Source: Pleurodeles waltl
Taxonomy: Eukaryota; Chordata; Amphibia; Caudata; Salamandridae
Length of the DNA stretch: 64,000 nt
NCBI RefSeq assembly: GCF_031143425.1
Contig: NC_090438.1
Span: forward strand, 772,159,138 to 772,223,137
Direction of reading: 5' to 3'
The translations under genes and the position numbers were made by a program. Positions 1-11,383 of the stretch are shown one piece after another. The first letter of the stretch is position 1, and every line of letters starts with the position of its first letter. Under the pieces are notes generated by a model, which saw only the letters and a program-made list of their open reading frames with translations, did no database searches and was not told the DNA's origin.

Positions 1-545
1 TCCAGATACATAATAACACACAAACTGACACACTTAAACACACACTGATGCATACACTGATATAGCCAGGCAGAAACACATGCATACACTAAGACAGCCA
101 TGTGCAAAATTATGCAATCCCTGATACAGCCATGCAGATACTACTGCATACACTGACATACCCAAATGCAAAATTATCCATGTAGTGACATACCCAGGCC
201 CACATGATTGCATACACTGACACACTCAGATGCACACTGATGTATAGATTAATACATCTAAATACACATTAATACACACACTAACACTCCGCAATACACA
301 CTGATGCATACACTGAGAAACCCAGGCAGACACTAATGTAGAAATTAACAAAGCCAGTTATATAGTAATGCTTCCATTCAAACATACAGGCAGACACTAT
401 CATATGCATTGAAATACCCAGGATCATATTTGCACAAACACCAACACACCCAGGTACACAATTATGGATAGATTGAGACACCTAGACAGAAACTGCTAAA
501 TAAACTTATGCATGGAAATGAAAAGTTATATATGTACTCACACTG
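1..545. repeat. Degenerate CA-rich tandem array
   Basis: Variants of a short unit resembling tgcatacactgacacac recur throughout, mixed with acacacactgatg and cccaggcagacac. Units are diverged and the spacing varies, so this is an old minisatellite or decayed CA-rich satellite rather than a clean array. The open frames on the minus strand are by-products of the repeat and have no protein character. Confidence 0.6.
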
Positions 546-870
546 GTATGGAAATAATGATGAGTAATAAAGACTCGAACACAGCTCTTTGTTTGATTCA
601 GTTGTGGTTCTAACAAGAACCAGTTTTTGTAGTTTTTTTAGAACAAGTTTTTATTTTTTTTCATTTTTATTTTTTTCAGACAATGTATTGGAAACTCGGG
701 AAAAACTTAAATGCAATACTTTTGCATTATTAAAGAACAACAGTGTGCAACAACAGCTAGTTTGTAGAAATGCCTTGTAAAAAAATAGCAGTGGTGGTTT
801 TTGACCTACAAAAAGAAGTCATTGACATTTTTTACTTTTGCAACCACACGGTTATGGCAGATACTGCAGG
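546..870. other. AT-rich stretch, no gene seen
   Basis: T-rich sequence with runs of T around 630-680. Nothing coding or structured is recognised. Confidence 0.5.
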
Positions 871-1317
871 ATATTACCATTCAACCTAACTCAATGCAAG
901 TGGCTGGCATACTGATATTCTGCGCAGTAGCTTGGCTAGATGATGATGTACCAGGTTCTGCATCAAAATGTGTCAGTTCTTTTTCTCTCATTATTCGTTG
1001 ATATGCCCATTTGTGGATTGTGCGCAGATGCTTCCACATACTCAATGATCTGTGGCTGTATTTCTTTGATGTACCATGAGAAAGCTTTTTTTTCACAGAG
1101 GTTGCATTTCACAATTCTTGCAGTGACTTTTTCCCCCACTAGGTATGGTAAAAAAATTCCATACATCACTCTCTTTTCTAGAGGAAAAATGCACCTGTTG
1201 AAAATCATCTTCTTTAGGAAAATCTTGAGACTGTGCAGGTGGTGGTGGAGCACTCCCTTCAGCCATTCTGGAAGGTTCTGTGGCAGGAGGATCACATCTG
1301 AGATGCTTCTCCCTCAA
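871..1317 (-). pseudogene. BED-type zinc finger remnant, hAT transposase or ZBED-like
   Basis: Two overlapping minus-strand frames together resemble the N-terminal BED zinc finger of hAT transposases and their ZBED relatives. The first frame (1317 down to 1093) has the aromatic SDVWNFF stretch followed by a C-x2-C pair (CKNC). The second (1096 down to 881) has a WKHLRTIH segment giving H-x4-H, then a Ser/Thr-rich linker of the kind that follows BED fingers. The two halves are in different frames, so there is at least one frameshift near 1095. No downstream hAT catalytic domain or dimerisation region is seen, so this is a 5' fragment at most. It could come from a domesticated ZBED gene, but the frameshift argues for a dead transposon. 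Confidence 0.45.
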
Positions 1318-2141
1318 GAGCTAGTAGAATAATAACTGTTTTAGGGAGTGGCCCCTACCCAAAACTATGTGTAGTTCAAATTAACTAATGAAATGCCAGA
1401 TTGCTCTTCACACATTGAGCTGCTCCGTGGTTCCAAACTGGAGTAGCGGTTCTATAAAAATTGTAATATAAGTTTTGTGTTCTATTATAAATAAATAAAA
1501 TATGTTTGTGAGTTGTAAATATGTTCAGCCATCTGCTTATATGGGAAAGCATGGGGTGCATATTGCATTTTTTATTTTTTTTTATATTGCAAATCTGCGG
1601 ATCAGAACCGCGGATCCATTCCGGTCACGTGATTGGGAACCATACAGCTTCGCCACTCTGCCTCTGCGGAATTGCGCCGCTGTTCTAAAATTAATTTACA
1701 AAAAATGATATTACAATACTACTTCAGAACTGTGTAAATGCTGAATAAGGTATAAAAAAGTATCAGCAGCACTTTTATAAAAAAGGATTGGGCCTCTTCA
1801 CTTCAATTTGAAACACTGTACTGTGTTGGTATATTTAATTGTGGAGAGAGAGCTTAATGAAAGGATTCCTAACACTTTTTCCCCAGACATCTGAGGATAA
1901 TATCTAAGTATGTATGACAAAAATATGATAATTACCTAAAGAAAAACATTATAAACAAGTTATATTTTTAAAATACACTTAACCAAACCTGAGAAGTTCC
2001 ATAAAAATACAAAAGGCTAAAGGGTCATTAAACTTAGGAAATAGAATTAAAAAAAAAAAAAAAATCTCTGAAAAAACAAAGGTTACAGGGATGTTATAGT
2101 TAGGTTCTGAATTTACTCCTACAAAACCATAGACATTCAGC
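1318..2141. other. Unique AT-rich DNA, no gene seen
   Basis: No supported coding region. An A-run at about 2048-2063 could be the tail of an old retroposon, but no body is recognisable upstream. Confidence 0.4.
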
Positions 2142-2265
2142 AGTTATAGTTACCTGAGCTAACTATAACTTGCGCTCCCGCAATGCACTGCTCATGACCT
2201 CACATATTACATCACTCATGACATGGTCGGTGACATCACTGATGACATCACTGATGAAATCTCAT
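2142..2265. repeat. Hairpin followed by short gacatcactgat repeats
   Basis: An 11-bp perfect inverted repeat (arms 2142-2152 and 2160-2170, 7-nt loop) is followed at about 2190-2265 by several copies of a 12-bp unit like gacatcactgat. It looks like part of a dispersed repeat. The family is not identified. Confidence 0.5.
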
Positions 2266-2471
2266 ATCTCCCGGTGTTTTTCCACATTGGGGGAGACACT
2301 GATGGCCCTGTGGACCGCCACCCCTCAGGGCCAGCTCCTGCTATGTCCCAAGGTGTCCAACCCCAGGACATAGCTGTTTGAAGTTGCAGCCAGGCTACAG
2401 CAAACATTCTGGTTTCTGACAGCGGGACCTGACGAGCAGGTTCAACTGTCAAAAAGTGGACCTGGCTACCT

Positions 2472-2732
2472 TTCAACAAAAGAATTACCTTCAAGCTCCT
2501 CCCGAACATCCACAAAGCCCTCCACAATGCCGGAGCTGCATACCTCAACCACCACCTCCTCTTCTATACTCCCACCAGACATCTCCACTTCGCCCAACTG
2601 GCTCTGGCAACCATCCCACGGGTCTGCAAGACCACGGCTGAAGAAAGATCCTTCTCCTACCTGGCTGCGAAGTCCTGGAACTCCCTGCATCTTCACCTAA
2701 TGCAATCACCATTGCTGCCACAATTCAGGTAG
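2472..2732 (+). pseudogene. LINE reverse transcriptase C-terminal remnant
   Basis: The frame ending at the stop codon at 2730-2732 reads as the C-terminal tail seen in many vertebrate non-LTR retrotransposons of the L2/CR1/Rex1 type: a LHNAGAAYL-like segment, a run about a column of aromatic and basic residues, then AEERSFSYLAAKSWNSL and a final PQFR before the stop. The rest of the reverse transcriptase and the endonuclease are missing upstream, as expected for a 5'-truncated LINE. Clade assignment is from recall of the motif and is not certain. Confidence 0.55.
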
Positions 2733-3040
2733 GACCTTAAGACCTGGCTCCCCAACTAAACTGCAGATCCACCACCCCACTCAGCACCTTGAGTCCTTTA
2801 TGGGTGAGTAGTCACGCTTTATAAGAATCCTGATTGATTTATCGACCTTGAATTGCTGCCCCCTGCACACAGATACATGTGCAGAGAACAGAGATGAAGG
2901 GTTTGCTTCAGCCTTGAGGCTTCCCCCGCAGTCCCAGATAGCCCATAAAGGACTTGTATTACAATAAAATTAAAAAAAAAAAAATATGTAGGTCCCAGAT
3001 AGCCCTTAAAGGTCTAAAAAAAAAAAAGAAATGAATAGGT
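2733..3040 (+). other. LINE 3' untranslated tail with A-runs
   Basis: The non-coding sequence after the LINE stop includes an ACAATAAAAT stretch and an A-run at about 2972-2984, then a second A-run at 3016-3027. It fits the 3' end of the LINE remnant. A partial duplication of the phrase around cccagatagccc appears at 2933 and 2995. Confidence 0.4.
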
Positions 3041-3113
3041 CAGTGTGAAGGTCACAAACCTTCACATTGAGGGTTCGAGTCCAGCCGGACTCGTTTACCT
3101 CTTTTTTTTTTTC
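3041..3113 (+). repeat. tRNA-like fragment with Pol III B box (possible SINE head)
   Basis: A 7-bp stem (3045-3051 with 3059-3065) closes a 7-nt loop like an anticodon arm. It is followed by a perfect B-box consensus, GGTTCGAGTCC, at 3072-3082, and an 11-T run at 3102-3112 that could terminate Pol III. No acceptor or D arm pairs upstream, so it is not a complete tRNA. A tRNA-derived SINE or a truncated tRNA pseudogene are the likely readings. Confidence 0.4.
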
Positions 3114-3240
3114 AACCTACAAATGTTTAAGGCTCATACTAAAACGTGATCTTACTCTTTTTAAATGACAATTCAATTTTTATTTTCAATTGATCCAGAA
3201 ATATCTCATTCTAAATATATCATATATCAAAGCCTAAAAA

Positions 3241-3300
3241 ACTCTCTATCTCCCTCTCACTCTCTTACTCTCTCTCTCTCTTTCAATCTTTCTCCCACTC
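3241..3300. repeat. TC-rich simple repeat
   Basis: Imperfect CT/TC dinucleotide tract leading into the minisatellite downstream. Confidence 0.7.
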
Positions 3301-3640
3301 AGACACTTACACACCCACACAGACCCACACAGACTCACTCAGACACTCAGGCACCCACTCACAGACCCACTCAGACCCTCATGCACCCACTCACAGCTCG
3401 AGTCTGACCCTCACGCACCCACTCACAAACCCACTCAGATAGTTACGCACCCACTCACAGACCCACTCAGATGCTCACACACCCACTCACAGACCCACTG
3501 AAACTCTCATGCACCCACTCACAGACCTGCGCACACACTGATGCACCCACTAAAACACTTATGATGTACCCACTCTCACACCCAGACACTCTCACAGCCA
3601 CTCTCAACCCCACATACACCCTCTCACACCTATCCTCACA
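3301..3640. repeat. 32-bp minisatellite
   Basis: The phrase acccactcac recurs at 3385, 3417, 3449, 3481 and 3513, an exact 32-bp period. Flanking parts are more diverged copies rich in CACCCACTCACAGAC. The unit is not a multiple of three and the open frames through it are incidental. Confidence 0.85.
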
Positions 3641-4931
3641 CCCAGAGAGGCCACGGCCAACTCCCACTGTGGTTGGCCAAAGGGCTGCACACAGCATGGG
3701 GTTGGGTGGAAAGGGGGGTCAACCCGGCTGCAGGGTCTGGCTGCAGGACAGGTCTTGCGGGCAACCTTTGCTGCACATGGGTGGAGGTTGTGCACAGTGC
3801 AAGGTTGGGTGCTTATAGGGGGTTGGCCGGAGGCCAACCGCTGCCCTGCACAGCCAAAGGCCGTGCGCAGTGGTGGTTGGATTAACGTATAGTAATGCAA
3901 ATTACTATATGTTTAAAAAAAAGGAGCTGGCACAGCCCCTTTCCTTTAAAATTGCACAGGCTAGCCCCAGGGAGTTGGTGGTCCTGGGGACCAAAAGCTG
4001 CCCAAGAGAGGGGTCATGTGGCCACCCTCTCTTTGGCAACATCGGTCTGCCACGGGAGGTGGTGGCCCCTGGGGCCAAAAAAGGCCCGGGAGGTGGCAGC
4101 GTGGCACCCCTCTCCAATATCAATATTTCAATGTGCCCCTTGAACCTGGCCCACCTGCGGGCCGTGGTTTAAACAAGCACAGGAGACTGAACTTGGTATT
4201 TTAGAAAAAATTTGCTGAGATTCATGGGTCCCCTGCAATTTTCACAACAATGTAAAAAAATGCTTTTTGGACCCAGAAGAGTCCCTGGGGGACCCCACCA
4301 CCAGTACTAGGAGGTCAATGTCTTCCTAACTTGCTTGACAAGGGTTATGGCACGCTCTTACCTAAAGAGAAGAGAGGCACCTTAAAACGTTGGCCGGGCG
4401 ATAGGGACCCAGCTCCTATCTTCCCACCTAGTCTTGAGAAAGATTATTAGAGCTCCCGAGTGCTAGGTAATACTCTGGGAGGGGAGACTTCCAGGAAGAT
4501 GTCCTCTCAGTGCAATTCCGATCGAGGGCCTTTTTGAGAGAAGATATGGAAGCAATTAGCTATGTGTTTTTAACTAAGGGCTGTATAACCTCTGCACCTC
4601 CCCCAGCCCTCCAAGCCTAATCTTTCTCTGAAAAATCGGTGAAGGTATGTGTACTTGCATGTAACTGGAAGGCCTCTCCGAGAGCGCATTCACGGTTAAT
4701 CTTCACCGGGAGAGGATGTGCTGGAGTTTGAGACGTTGAATGATATCTAAGAATATTACACAACATTTCTGTTGACAAATCACATATTGTACATAATTTT
4801 GTGTAATTTACTACTTATTTACATGAGGGTTTTTTTTTACTTACACAGCTTCCTGGATGCTTTTTTTAATCTTTGCACAGAAGTTGATCCGTTAACTGGT
4901 TTCTTTCCTTTCCAAAAAATGCCCCAAAACA
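3641..4931. other. No gene seen
   Basis: A moderately GC-rich stretch to about 4170, then mixed sequence. Short overlapping open frames on both strands have no recognisable domain. No terminal repeats or target duplications were found. Confidence 0.4.
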
Positions 4932-5064
4932 AACTTTGGTAGAAATAGCACAATCACATTAAACGACTTAACCAATGGTCATAAAAACAGCACAGTCGCA
5001 TAAACGATTTAATCAATGGTTATAGAAATAGCGCAATCGCATAAACAATTTAACCAATGTTCTT
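4932..5064. repeat. Three tandem copies of a 40-bp unit
   Basis: Units containing tagcacaatcgcataaac and ttaaccaatgg are repeated about every 40 bp (ttaa positions near 4968, 5008 and 5049), with roughly 80-90% identity by eye. Confidence 0.7.
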
Positions 5065-6310
5065 AGAAACAGAAGTATGGGTAATCTTTTTGATACCCAA
5101 ACAATTGAAAAATCTGTGCGTAATCCTTTGTTATGGCTGGACCTCATTCAATTCAAGTTTTTATTTACTTTGCTTGTTTTTGCGTACCTTCTTTCTGATG
5201 CGACGTACATTTCTAAAGAAGTCAAGTGCCTTTGTTCTTGTAATACTACTCTGCCCATCACTGCTGCCTCGTATTACCTTTTAACTCTTTTCTTTACAGG
5301 TACCGTTCGATGCCCTGGATCGAGGCCCGTTGGATGCCCTGAAATCTGGACCGCTCCAACCGGTAGGTACCGTAATCCGAGTTCAGCGAAACACAAGATG
5401 GTTCGGCGAGATGCAGGATGACACGGAACAGGAACACGAAGCAAGTTTAGCGGATTGGGCTGGGTTTTCTTAGTTTGCTTCTTGACGCGGGGTGATGAGT
5501 CATACAAGTGGCTCATGCAGCAAAAGCCTTTCGAAATGAGTCATCAGTCACATAGTCTGCTCATCATGTGGTATTGAACAACAGTGTGTACGCTGCCTAG
5601 TTCATCTGACTAAATACAAATATGTAAGCAATAGCAAGTGTAACAAATAAAGGTATGTGCTTGGATGTCCGAGTCTCATAGTAAGCATACAATGCCACTT
5701 TTATCTAACTCTTTAATCTACATATTCTATGTGATCATTTTATGAGTTTAGCACTACCCTCGACACTGCCCCTTTCTCTTTTTCTTTTACTTTATTTTTT
5801 TTAGACTCGGCTAAGTCCAAGTCCCAAAATGGCTTGCAACACTTCTTGGTTGAGGTGTTAGCAGCCGATCATATCTCAGCATGAAATTTGTTGGTTCCAC
5901 ATAGATATTGCATCCCTAGATACCTATATTTCATTTTTCTTTAATAACACAGAAACTACTGAATTGATTTACACCAAATCACAAAAGGAGACCCCTCTGG
6001 ACCAACAGCTACCTTTCTGCCAAATTTGATGTAATTCCGTTCAGTGGTTCGCCCTGTAGTCGTGTTCAAAATGCCTATGGGAAATTGCATGGGGAAAATG
6101 TGTTATGGGACTCCCCCTTTTTTCTGCCCCTGCTTGATGAATCACCCAGAAACTTTCAAGACAGCAGCTGACCTTAGTGGCAAACTACAGTGGAAAATGT
6201 TGTGAAGATTTGTCTAACTGTGCCAAAGTTATTGGCAAAGCAAATAACGCTTTCTATATTGAAATTAGCTCCTAACAATAACTACCTACTGGTGACTGCC
6301 AGTAGGTGAT
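5065..6310. other. No gene seen; possible dispersed repeat at 5930-6245
   Basis: No supported coding region. The segment around 5950-6110, with phrases such as gatttacaccaaat and ctttctgccaaatttgatg, has the look of a dispersed repeat, but I can show no boundaries or family. Confidence 0.3.

Positions 6311-6384
<74 letters not shown>
6311..6384. repeat. GATA tetranucleotide microsatellite
   Basis: 74 bp of uninterrupted TAGA/GATA units (about 18 copies). The minus-strand frame of repeated YLSI is only the translation of the repeat. Confidence 0.97.
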
Positions 6385-7199
6385 TTTTGGCTACAATATT
6401 TTAGCACATCATTACTTCCCACACTACATACAGTTGGTGTACACTGTGGAGCACCCTCAGTCCTTCCTTGAGATCTGAACTCCACTGTAAGCCTTTAAAG
6501 GAACATCTTAAAACTGAACTATCTGTAATCATGTTCTGAGTAGAGTCTGGACAGGTGAGGGATAGTGATCTAAGACTATCAGACAAAAACAGTTCAATTA
6601 TGTTTTTAATAGTTTGATATCAGGCCAATTAGGCCATACAAACCACATCTCATAAAATGGCAAAAGAAATACCCCATTACTCATACATAACAGTAAACAA
6701 TACAGTGATCTTAAAATTCCTTAACAATTTCACAACAGATCCAACCCTCACCAACCTGACAAAACTTACATATATAGCATATTATGCAAAGAGTACATGA
6801 TCTCATCCAATTGTTAATTCATGTCACCACTTTAAAAGGGTAACCCCAAGCAAGATCCTCCAACCTAGCTAGAAAATAATTGAACAAAAGACAAACACAG
6901 AGAGCGTACAATAGGCCTAAAGTTCAATCAATCGCAAATTTTCATAAAAATAAATGAATAAACACTAGCCTTTTCCTCTACCTGAACCCAGCCACATGTA
7001 TAAAAACACCACCCTATGGCTCTCTTGTTCACAGTCATAGTTGAATATGACAAATATGTAATTTATGGTGATTTGACTTAATCATACAGAATTAACTGGG
7101 AGTATGACAGTGAAAGATGGCAACCAATCCCATGCATTCCATCCCAGATCCCACAATAATATGTTGAAAATGGCAAAACCATGAAATCAAGTCAGTTGA
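6385..7199. other. AT-rich DNA, possibly LINE-derived, no gene seen
   Basis: Nothing coding is recognised. It lies just 3' (minus strand) of the LINE remnant at 7200-7490 and may hold its untranslated tail, but no sequence feature proves this. Confidence 0.3.
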
Positions 7200-7490
7200 G
7201 CTAATCTTTCAGATACCCGATTAAAAATTTGCCATGGCCCAAAAAACCTGTATGTTTTCACACTGCATAATTAACTGCTCCAAATCTCTCAAGGTGCGTA
7301 CCTGCAACTTTCTAAAAACTGGTAAAAGCATACTGTGTCGTGAGTCACAAAAAGAGTGACAAAACAAGAACATGACTCAATGAAAGTGGCTCCAGCTTAC
7401 AGAAAGGGCACAAATCACAAGCCAACCCCTCCTGATTAATACTCCGGCACCCACCTACTAAAGCCGGGGACCTGGCCCAACCTAACCTTC
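7200..7490 (-). pseudogene. LINE reverse transcriptase C-terminal cysteine motif remnant
   Basis: Read on the minus strand, the sequence has a C-P-F-C pair (codon near 7410), a following SLSHVL, then in the next frame a CHSFCDSRH segment and a Leu-rich tail. The pattern C-x2-C, then H, then C, preceded by an RLGQVPGFSRWVPEY-like phrase, matches the C-terminal zinc-knuckle region of several LINE pol proteins. One frameshift separates the two halves. Only this end is present. Confidence 0.4.
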
Positions 7491-7538
7491 AGGGCCCACC
7501 GCCTTACCTCCCTGCACTTAATGTCCTTCAGATAGGAC

Positions 7539-7882
7539 CAGTGCTTAATTTGTAAATAAAAAGATACCGGTGCCGGTGCCCAAAGCTCTCAAACACGTGG
7601 CTGCTGCAATTAAATGTGCGACCAATTAATACTGAGGCAACGTAATCCTGAAGCCATCTCGGGCCTCTTCAATCCATTTACAGCCACTCCCTCCCCATTC
7701 AGCGCACTCTTGCAGCTTTCTACTTTCTCCCTCTGACGCTTTTTTGTTTTTCTCTTCCTCTGCATTTCCCATCCGTGTCTTTTTGCTCACAGTAAATGCC
7801 TGAGGGAAAAGAATAAGCGCCAGCCCTCAAAAATAAGTGCAGGTGCTCAGCACCGGAAACAGCAAGCACAAATTAAGCACTG
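7539..7882. mobile_element. Non-autonomous hAT-type MITE, 344 bp
   Basis: Terminal inverted repeats begin CAGTGCTTAATTTGT on the left (7539) and end with its exact complement at 7882. Flanking 8-bp sequences gataggac (7531-7538) and gacaggac (7883-7890) differ at one base, as expected of an 8-bp target duplication. TIRs starting CAG and 8-bp duplications are hAT hallmarks. There is no coding capacity. Confidence 0.85.
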
Positions 7883-9548
7883 GACAGGACTGTAAGTAGC
7901 TCCTGTAATCCACCTCCCATAGGTGCTGCACCTTAATACTCATGCTGAGGTCGGCAACATCGCTATTATGCAAATATTCTTTTATTAAACATTTCAGTGT
8001 TTGTTTTTGATGAAACGCCGACATCTTCAGGGGAATATATTCCGCTTGCAAATTCAGAGCAAACTCAATGGCCTGTAAATTCTTTTTACCCATTCACACA
8101 GATGTTTCTCTTGTAAATTACATTTCAATAAAGACCTAAAAATCACTGCTTCAGCTTTTAAGAGCCCAGTACAATAGTTGAGCACCAGTTGTCCGTATTT
8201 AAAGAATATTCAGTAAGGCCCAATTCTAGCCTCAAGTACTATCAACGCCCGTGGGTAAGCCGAAGCATCTTTTCTAATTATTTGTTTCTATTGCTTGCAA
8301 ACGCCTCACGTGTTTTTCAAGTAGTGCTTCGCAGCCATACAGCAACAGAGACTATTTTGTCATTATACGCGGCCCGGAGCACTTCCACAGATTAAGACAA
8401 GAACACCCGCCTCCCTCCTTCAACTGAATGTAAATTAATCTAGCGTTCTGTACTAATAGAAAGGTAACATCTAGCAATTTTCAAAATTCATGTTATTAAA
8501 TGAACAAATACATTATATGCTGAAAAGCACGTGTGAAGAGCGTGTAAAAATACAAAAAAGAAGCTAGAAAGGCGAATTTCAGCTATAAAAAAAAGTGCCA
8601 CAGAAAATAAAGGTCCACGATTCATTCCCACAATAGAAGCCACAAAGATCTGCAAGACGTTCTGCAACAATTTCAGTGTTGACCGGCAGAAGAACTCGTT
8701 GAGTAGGCATTCATCAAGCATATGTTAGAGCATTTCACAGACCGGCTGTTCAGCAGTGCAACACCCAGAAATGTTACAAACAGACCATAACTGATTAATC
8801 ACTTTGCAGCATCACATGAGATTTAAAAGAGATACAAATTTGCTCTAAAAATGAGTAACACTTTTTTTGTGCACAGAGATTGACTGGCCTTTTATTTCAT
8901 CGGTCATTTCCTCGGTCTGCGGGAGCCCTTGGGAACTGGTTTTGTGAGCCCAGGGCCACTACTGCGCCCACTGGCATAACTAAATGTGATATCAGGAGGG
9001 GCTGAGGGGAACCCCTTCAGTATGGATAAGTCTGGGCCCCTCGCACTACGAGGGCTGTGAGGGCCTTTGTTACTACCCTGACTGAGGTTCTGTCACTTTC
9101 CCAACTCCCTGAGGTTATCTGCAGCAGGCACAGGGAGGTTTTGAGAGACAGAAAGAGGGTGGGGGTGTAAAGAATAGAGATCGAAGAGGGAGAAAAGGTA
9201 GAGGAGAGAGAGAATGGCTGGATGGAAAGAGAGAGATGGTGTGAGGAAAGGAGAGCAAGGGAGAGGAACTGGTTTAAGCCTTTTTGCCAGGTTTGCTTTT
9301 GGTTCTCAAGTGAGGCTCTGTTTGTGTGTCAATTTTAATCTCTCACCTCCTTTTACTATTATAATCGGAGGACAGGGCCCAATTTACACACATTTTTTTC
9401 TGTGAGTTTCGTGTCTTACTGCAGACTTACAATATCAGGTTGGTATAGCACCTGATTCAGAGTTTGGCACTCAGGGCCGGTTAGGGAACCAAAAGTAGCC
9501 CTGGCAAAAGTACTAAACCCAGACCTGCTCCCTTCGTCTCCTCACTTA
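7883..9548. other. No gene seen
   Basis: Mixed unique DNA with a GA-rich purine tract at about 9130-9265. Short open frames lack any recognisable domain. Confidence 0.4.
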
Positions 9549-9907
9549 GAGCCTTATTTTCAACAAACTGGTGCATCAATTACAATGCGCCAGTTTGCTT
9601 GCCCCACCCCGCGCCCCCCTAACGACACCATGGTATTAATAATACAGCACACCATGGTGCTCACTAGCACAGCTGTGTCAGAATTTCTGATGCAGTAGTA
9701 GCACTTTGCTGGACTACCTTCAACATTTTTGACAGTACTCCAGCAAAGCTCGGGAGGCTCATTTAAAACAGCCTAGCGTCACTTTAACGCCTGCCCTAGA
9801 GCAGACATTAAAAAACGACGCTAGAATGACACAGTGAAATCTTGTTGATTTCACTGTGCCATTCCTGTGGGCCTCCTAGTGGGGAACCAGGTATAATGTG
9901 GCGCAAG
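9549..9907 (+). mobile_element. Left part of a small DNA transposon, split by a retrotransposon
   Basis: This aligns by eye with the left two-thirds of the intact 513-bp element at 24865-25377, sharing the order gtgcatca-ttgatgcgcca, accatgg, a tttcactgtgccat palindrome and ataatgtg. It stops exactly at the GCAAG duplication of the minus-strand retrotransposon, and the rest resumes at 28378. TIRs are diverged from the GGGGCATATTTACAA form. Confidence 0.65.
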
Positions 9908-11383
9908 TGTAGGAGGCTGGCTCAGTTTATGGTGTACACCTACGGTGTGTCACCCTACACTGAGTTCAGGCAACCCTTGGTGATAGTGAAAAGGTGTCCA
10001 GATAGCAGAAGCTCTCTAGGGGTAGTGGAAGCAAGCAGCTAAAGCTTATCCTGGAGGTAAGCAAAGCACTTGCAATACCACAATAGTCAGGCAGTAACTC
10101 ACTAACAAGAAAGATCCACACAAGTGTTGCAAAAATAAACAAGTCTTTATTACAACCCTAACTACTAGACTAGCATTGGTACATCTCCCTTTGGAGATAT
10201 CTACACACAGTATATACACAAAATACGGGGTACAAATAGCATAAAATACACCGGGCCCAATGGAAGGTCCAAAGCATATGCTAAATAAGTGGAATGAGAA
10301 ATAGTAAACCCAACCAAGGTGAGTATGTGAGTTAGCTAGGAGCTGGCGAAGGATGAAAACACAAGAGGTACGTACAGCAAGTGTCCCCAGTGACCAGGTG
10401 GAGAATGGTTACCTAACCAGTCGTCCCATAGACTAACACAGCGAACTAGTGGTTGGAGTTTGTGTGTTCCAGAACCCTTCCCAGTGGACCCCGGGGAAAC
10501 CAGCAGACAAGTGGAAGGTTGGAGAGTGCCCCCACCAAGGGATACCCAGAAGACAGGAGTACGTACACCAGGGGAGCCGGACGTATAGTGAAAAGGACTC
10601 TCACTGAAGTAAATGAAAGCCTCGGATGTCCAGATGCTGTCGCAACCCATGGACCAGGCCGGTGGAACCCAGGGATGGATTCTAGATGCAGGAGATCTGA
10701 AAAGGAAGGAGACAGAGTCCAGCATCCTTGGAGGTGACCAGGTGGTGCAGGTGGCTATGCCCACCCTCCTAAAGTTGAGGTTCGTGCAAGTCAGTGTGGA
10801 AAGAAGTTCAGCTGCAGGGTCTAGGAGCTGCAGAAGATCCTAGGAGTCACTTATAGGCTGTCTCTCAATGGTTGCCAGATTGCAGGAGGTTCAGTGACCA
10901 GTCAGGTCACCAACAAGCACTGGCAAATGCAAGCAGGTGCTTAAGATGTATTTGCAGAGTTTTGTGGACCAGCAAGGTTCAGAAGACTCTACCCTTGAAG
11001 GGGAGTCAGGGCTGGCCCTCAACACACAGGAAGGCCAGTAAAAGTCATTAGAGGAAGAGTCAACAAGCCTTCGCAAGAGCAACAGTCATGGTGCAAAGGG
11101 TTTCCAGTTCAGTGGCAGGAGCAGGGGCCCACAGTCTCCCAAGTTGGTCAGAAGACAAGCAAGACTCAGAGAAGGCCACAGACCCACCACCTGTGATGCA
11201 GAGCCTTTCGATGTCCCCAGGACAGCAGACGTTGTCTTGAGGTGCCTGCGGATGCAATGGAGTGACTCCTTCACTCCAAAGGAGATTCCTTCGTGCTTCC
11301 AGGTGCAAACAGAGTCCTTGTGACCCTGGAGGATGCACAGCCTTGGATGTTGTGAAATTCTTGCAGGATCCAGAGAAACAAAT
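9908..11383 (-). repeat. 3' LTR (truncated) of the old GMR1-like element
   Basis: This matches about 25430-27018 of the other LTR through shared phrases such as agctaaagctt, caagtgttgcaaaaataaa and actaacattggta. An AATAAA signal on the minus strand lies at 10146-10151. At 11383 it runs directly into RNase H sequence, so the U3 half of the LTR, the polypurine tract and the end of RNase H were deleted together. Minus- and plus-strand open frames here are not genes. Confidence 0.8.

Noticed and set aside
1600..1680. tRNA-like phrase near gaaccgcggatccattccg
   Set aside because: No cloverleaf pairing and no B-box consensus.
3301..3640. CRISPR-like array
   Set aside because: Adjacent 32-bp units with no distinct spacers; it is a eukaryotic minisatellite.
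6282..6485. Minus-strand frame with repeated YLSI
   Set aside because: Translation of the GATA microsatellite.
10336..10764. 142-codon minus-strand open frame
   Set aside because: It lies wholly inside the old element's LTR; the other LTR copy breaks the frame, and no domain is visible.
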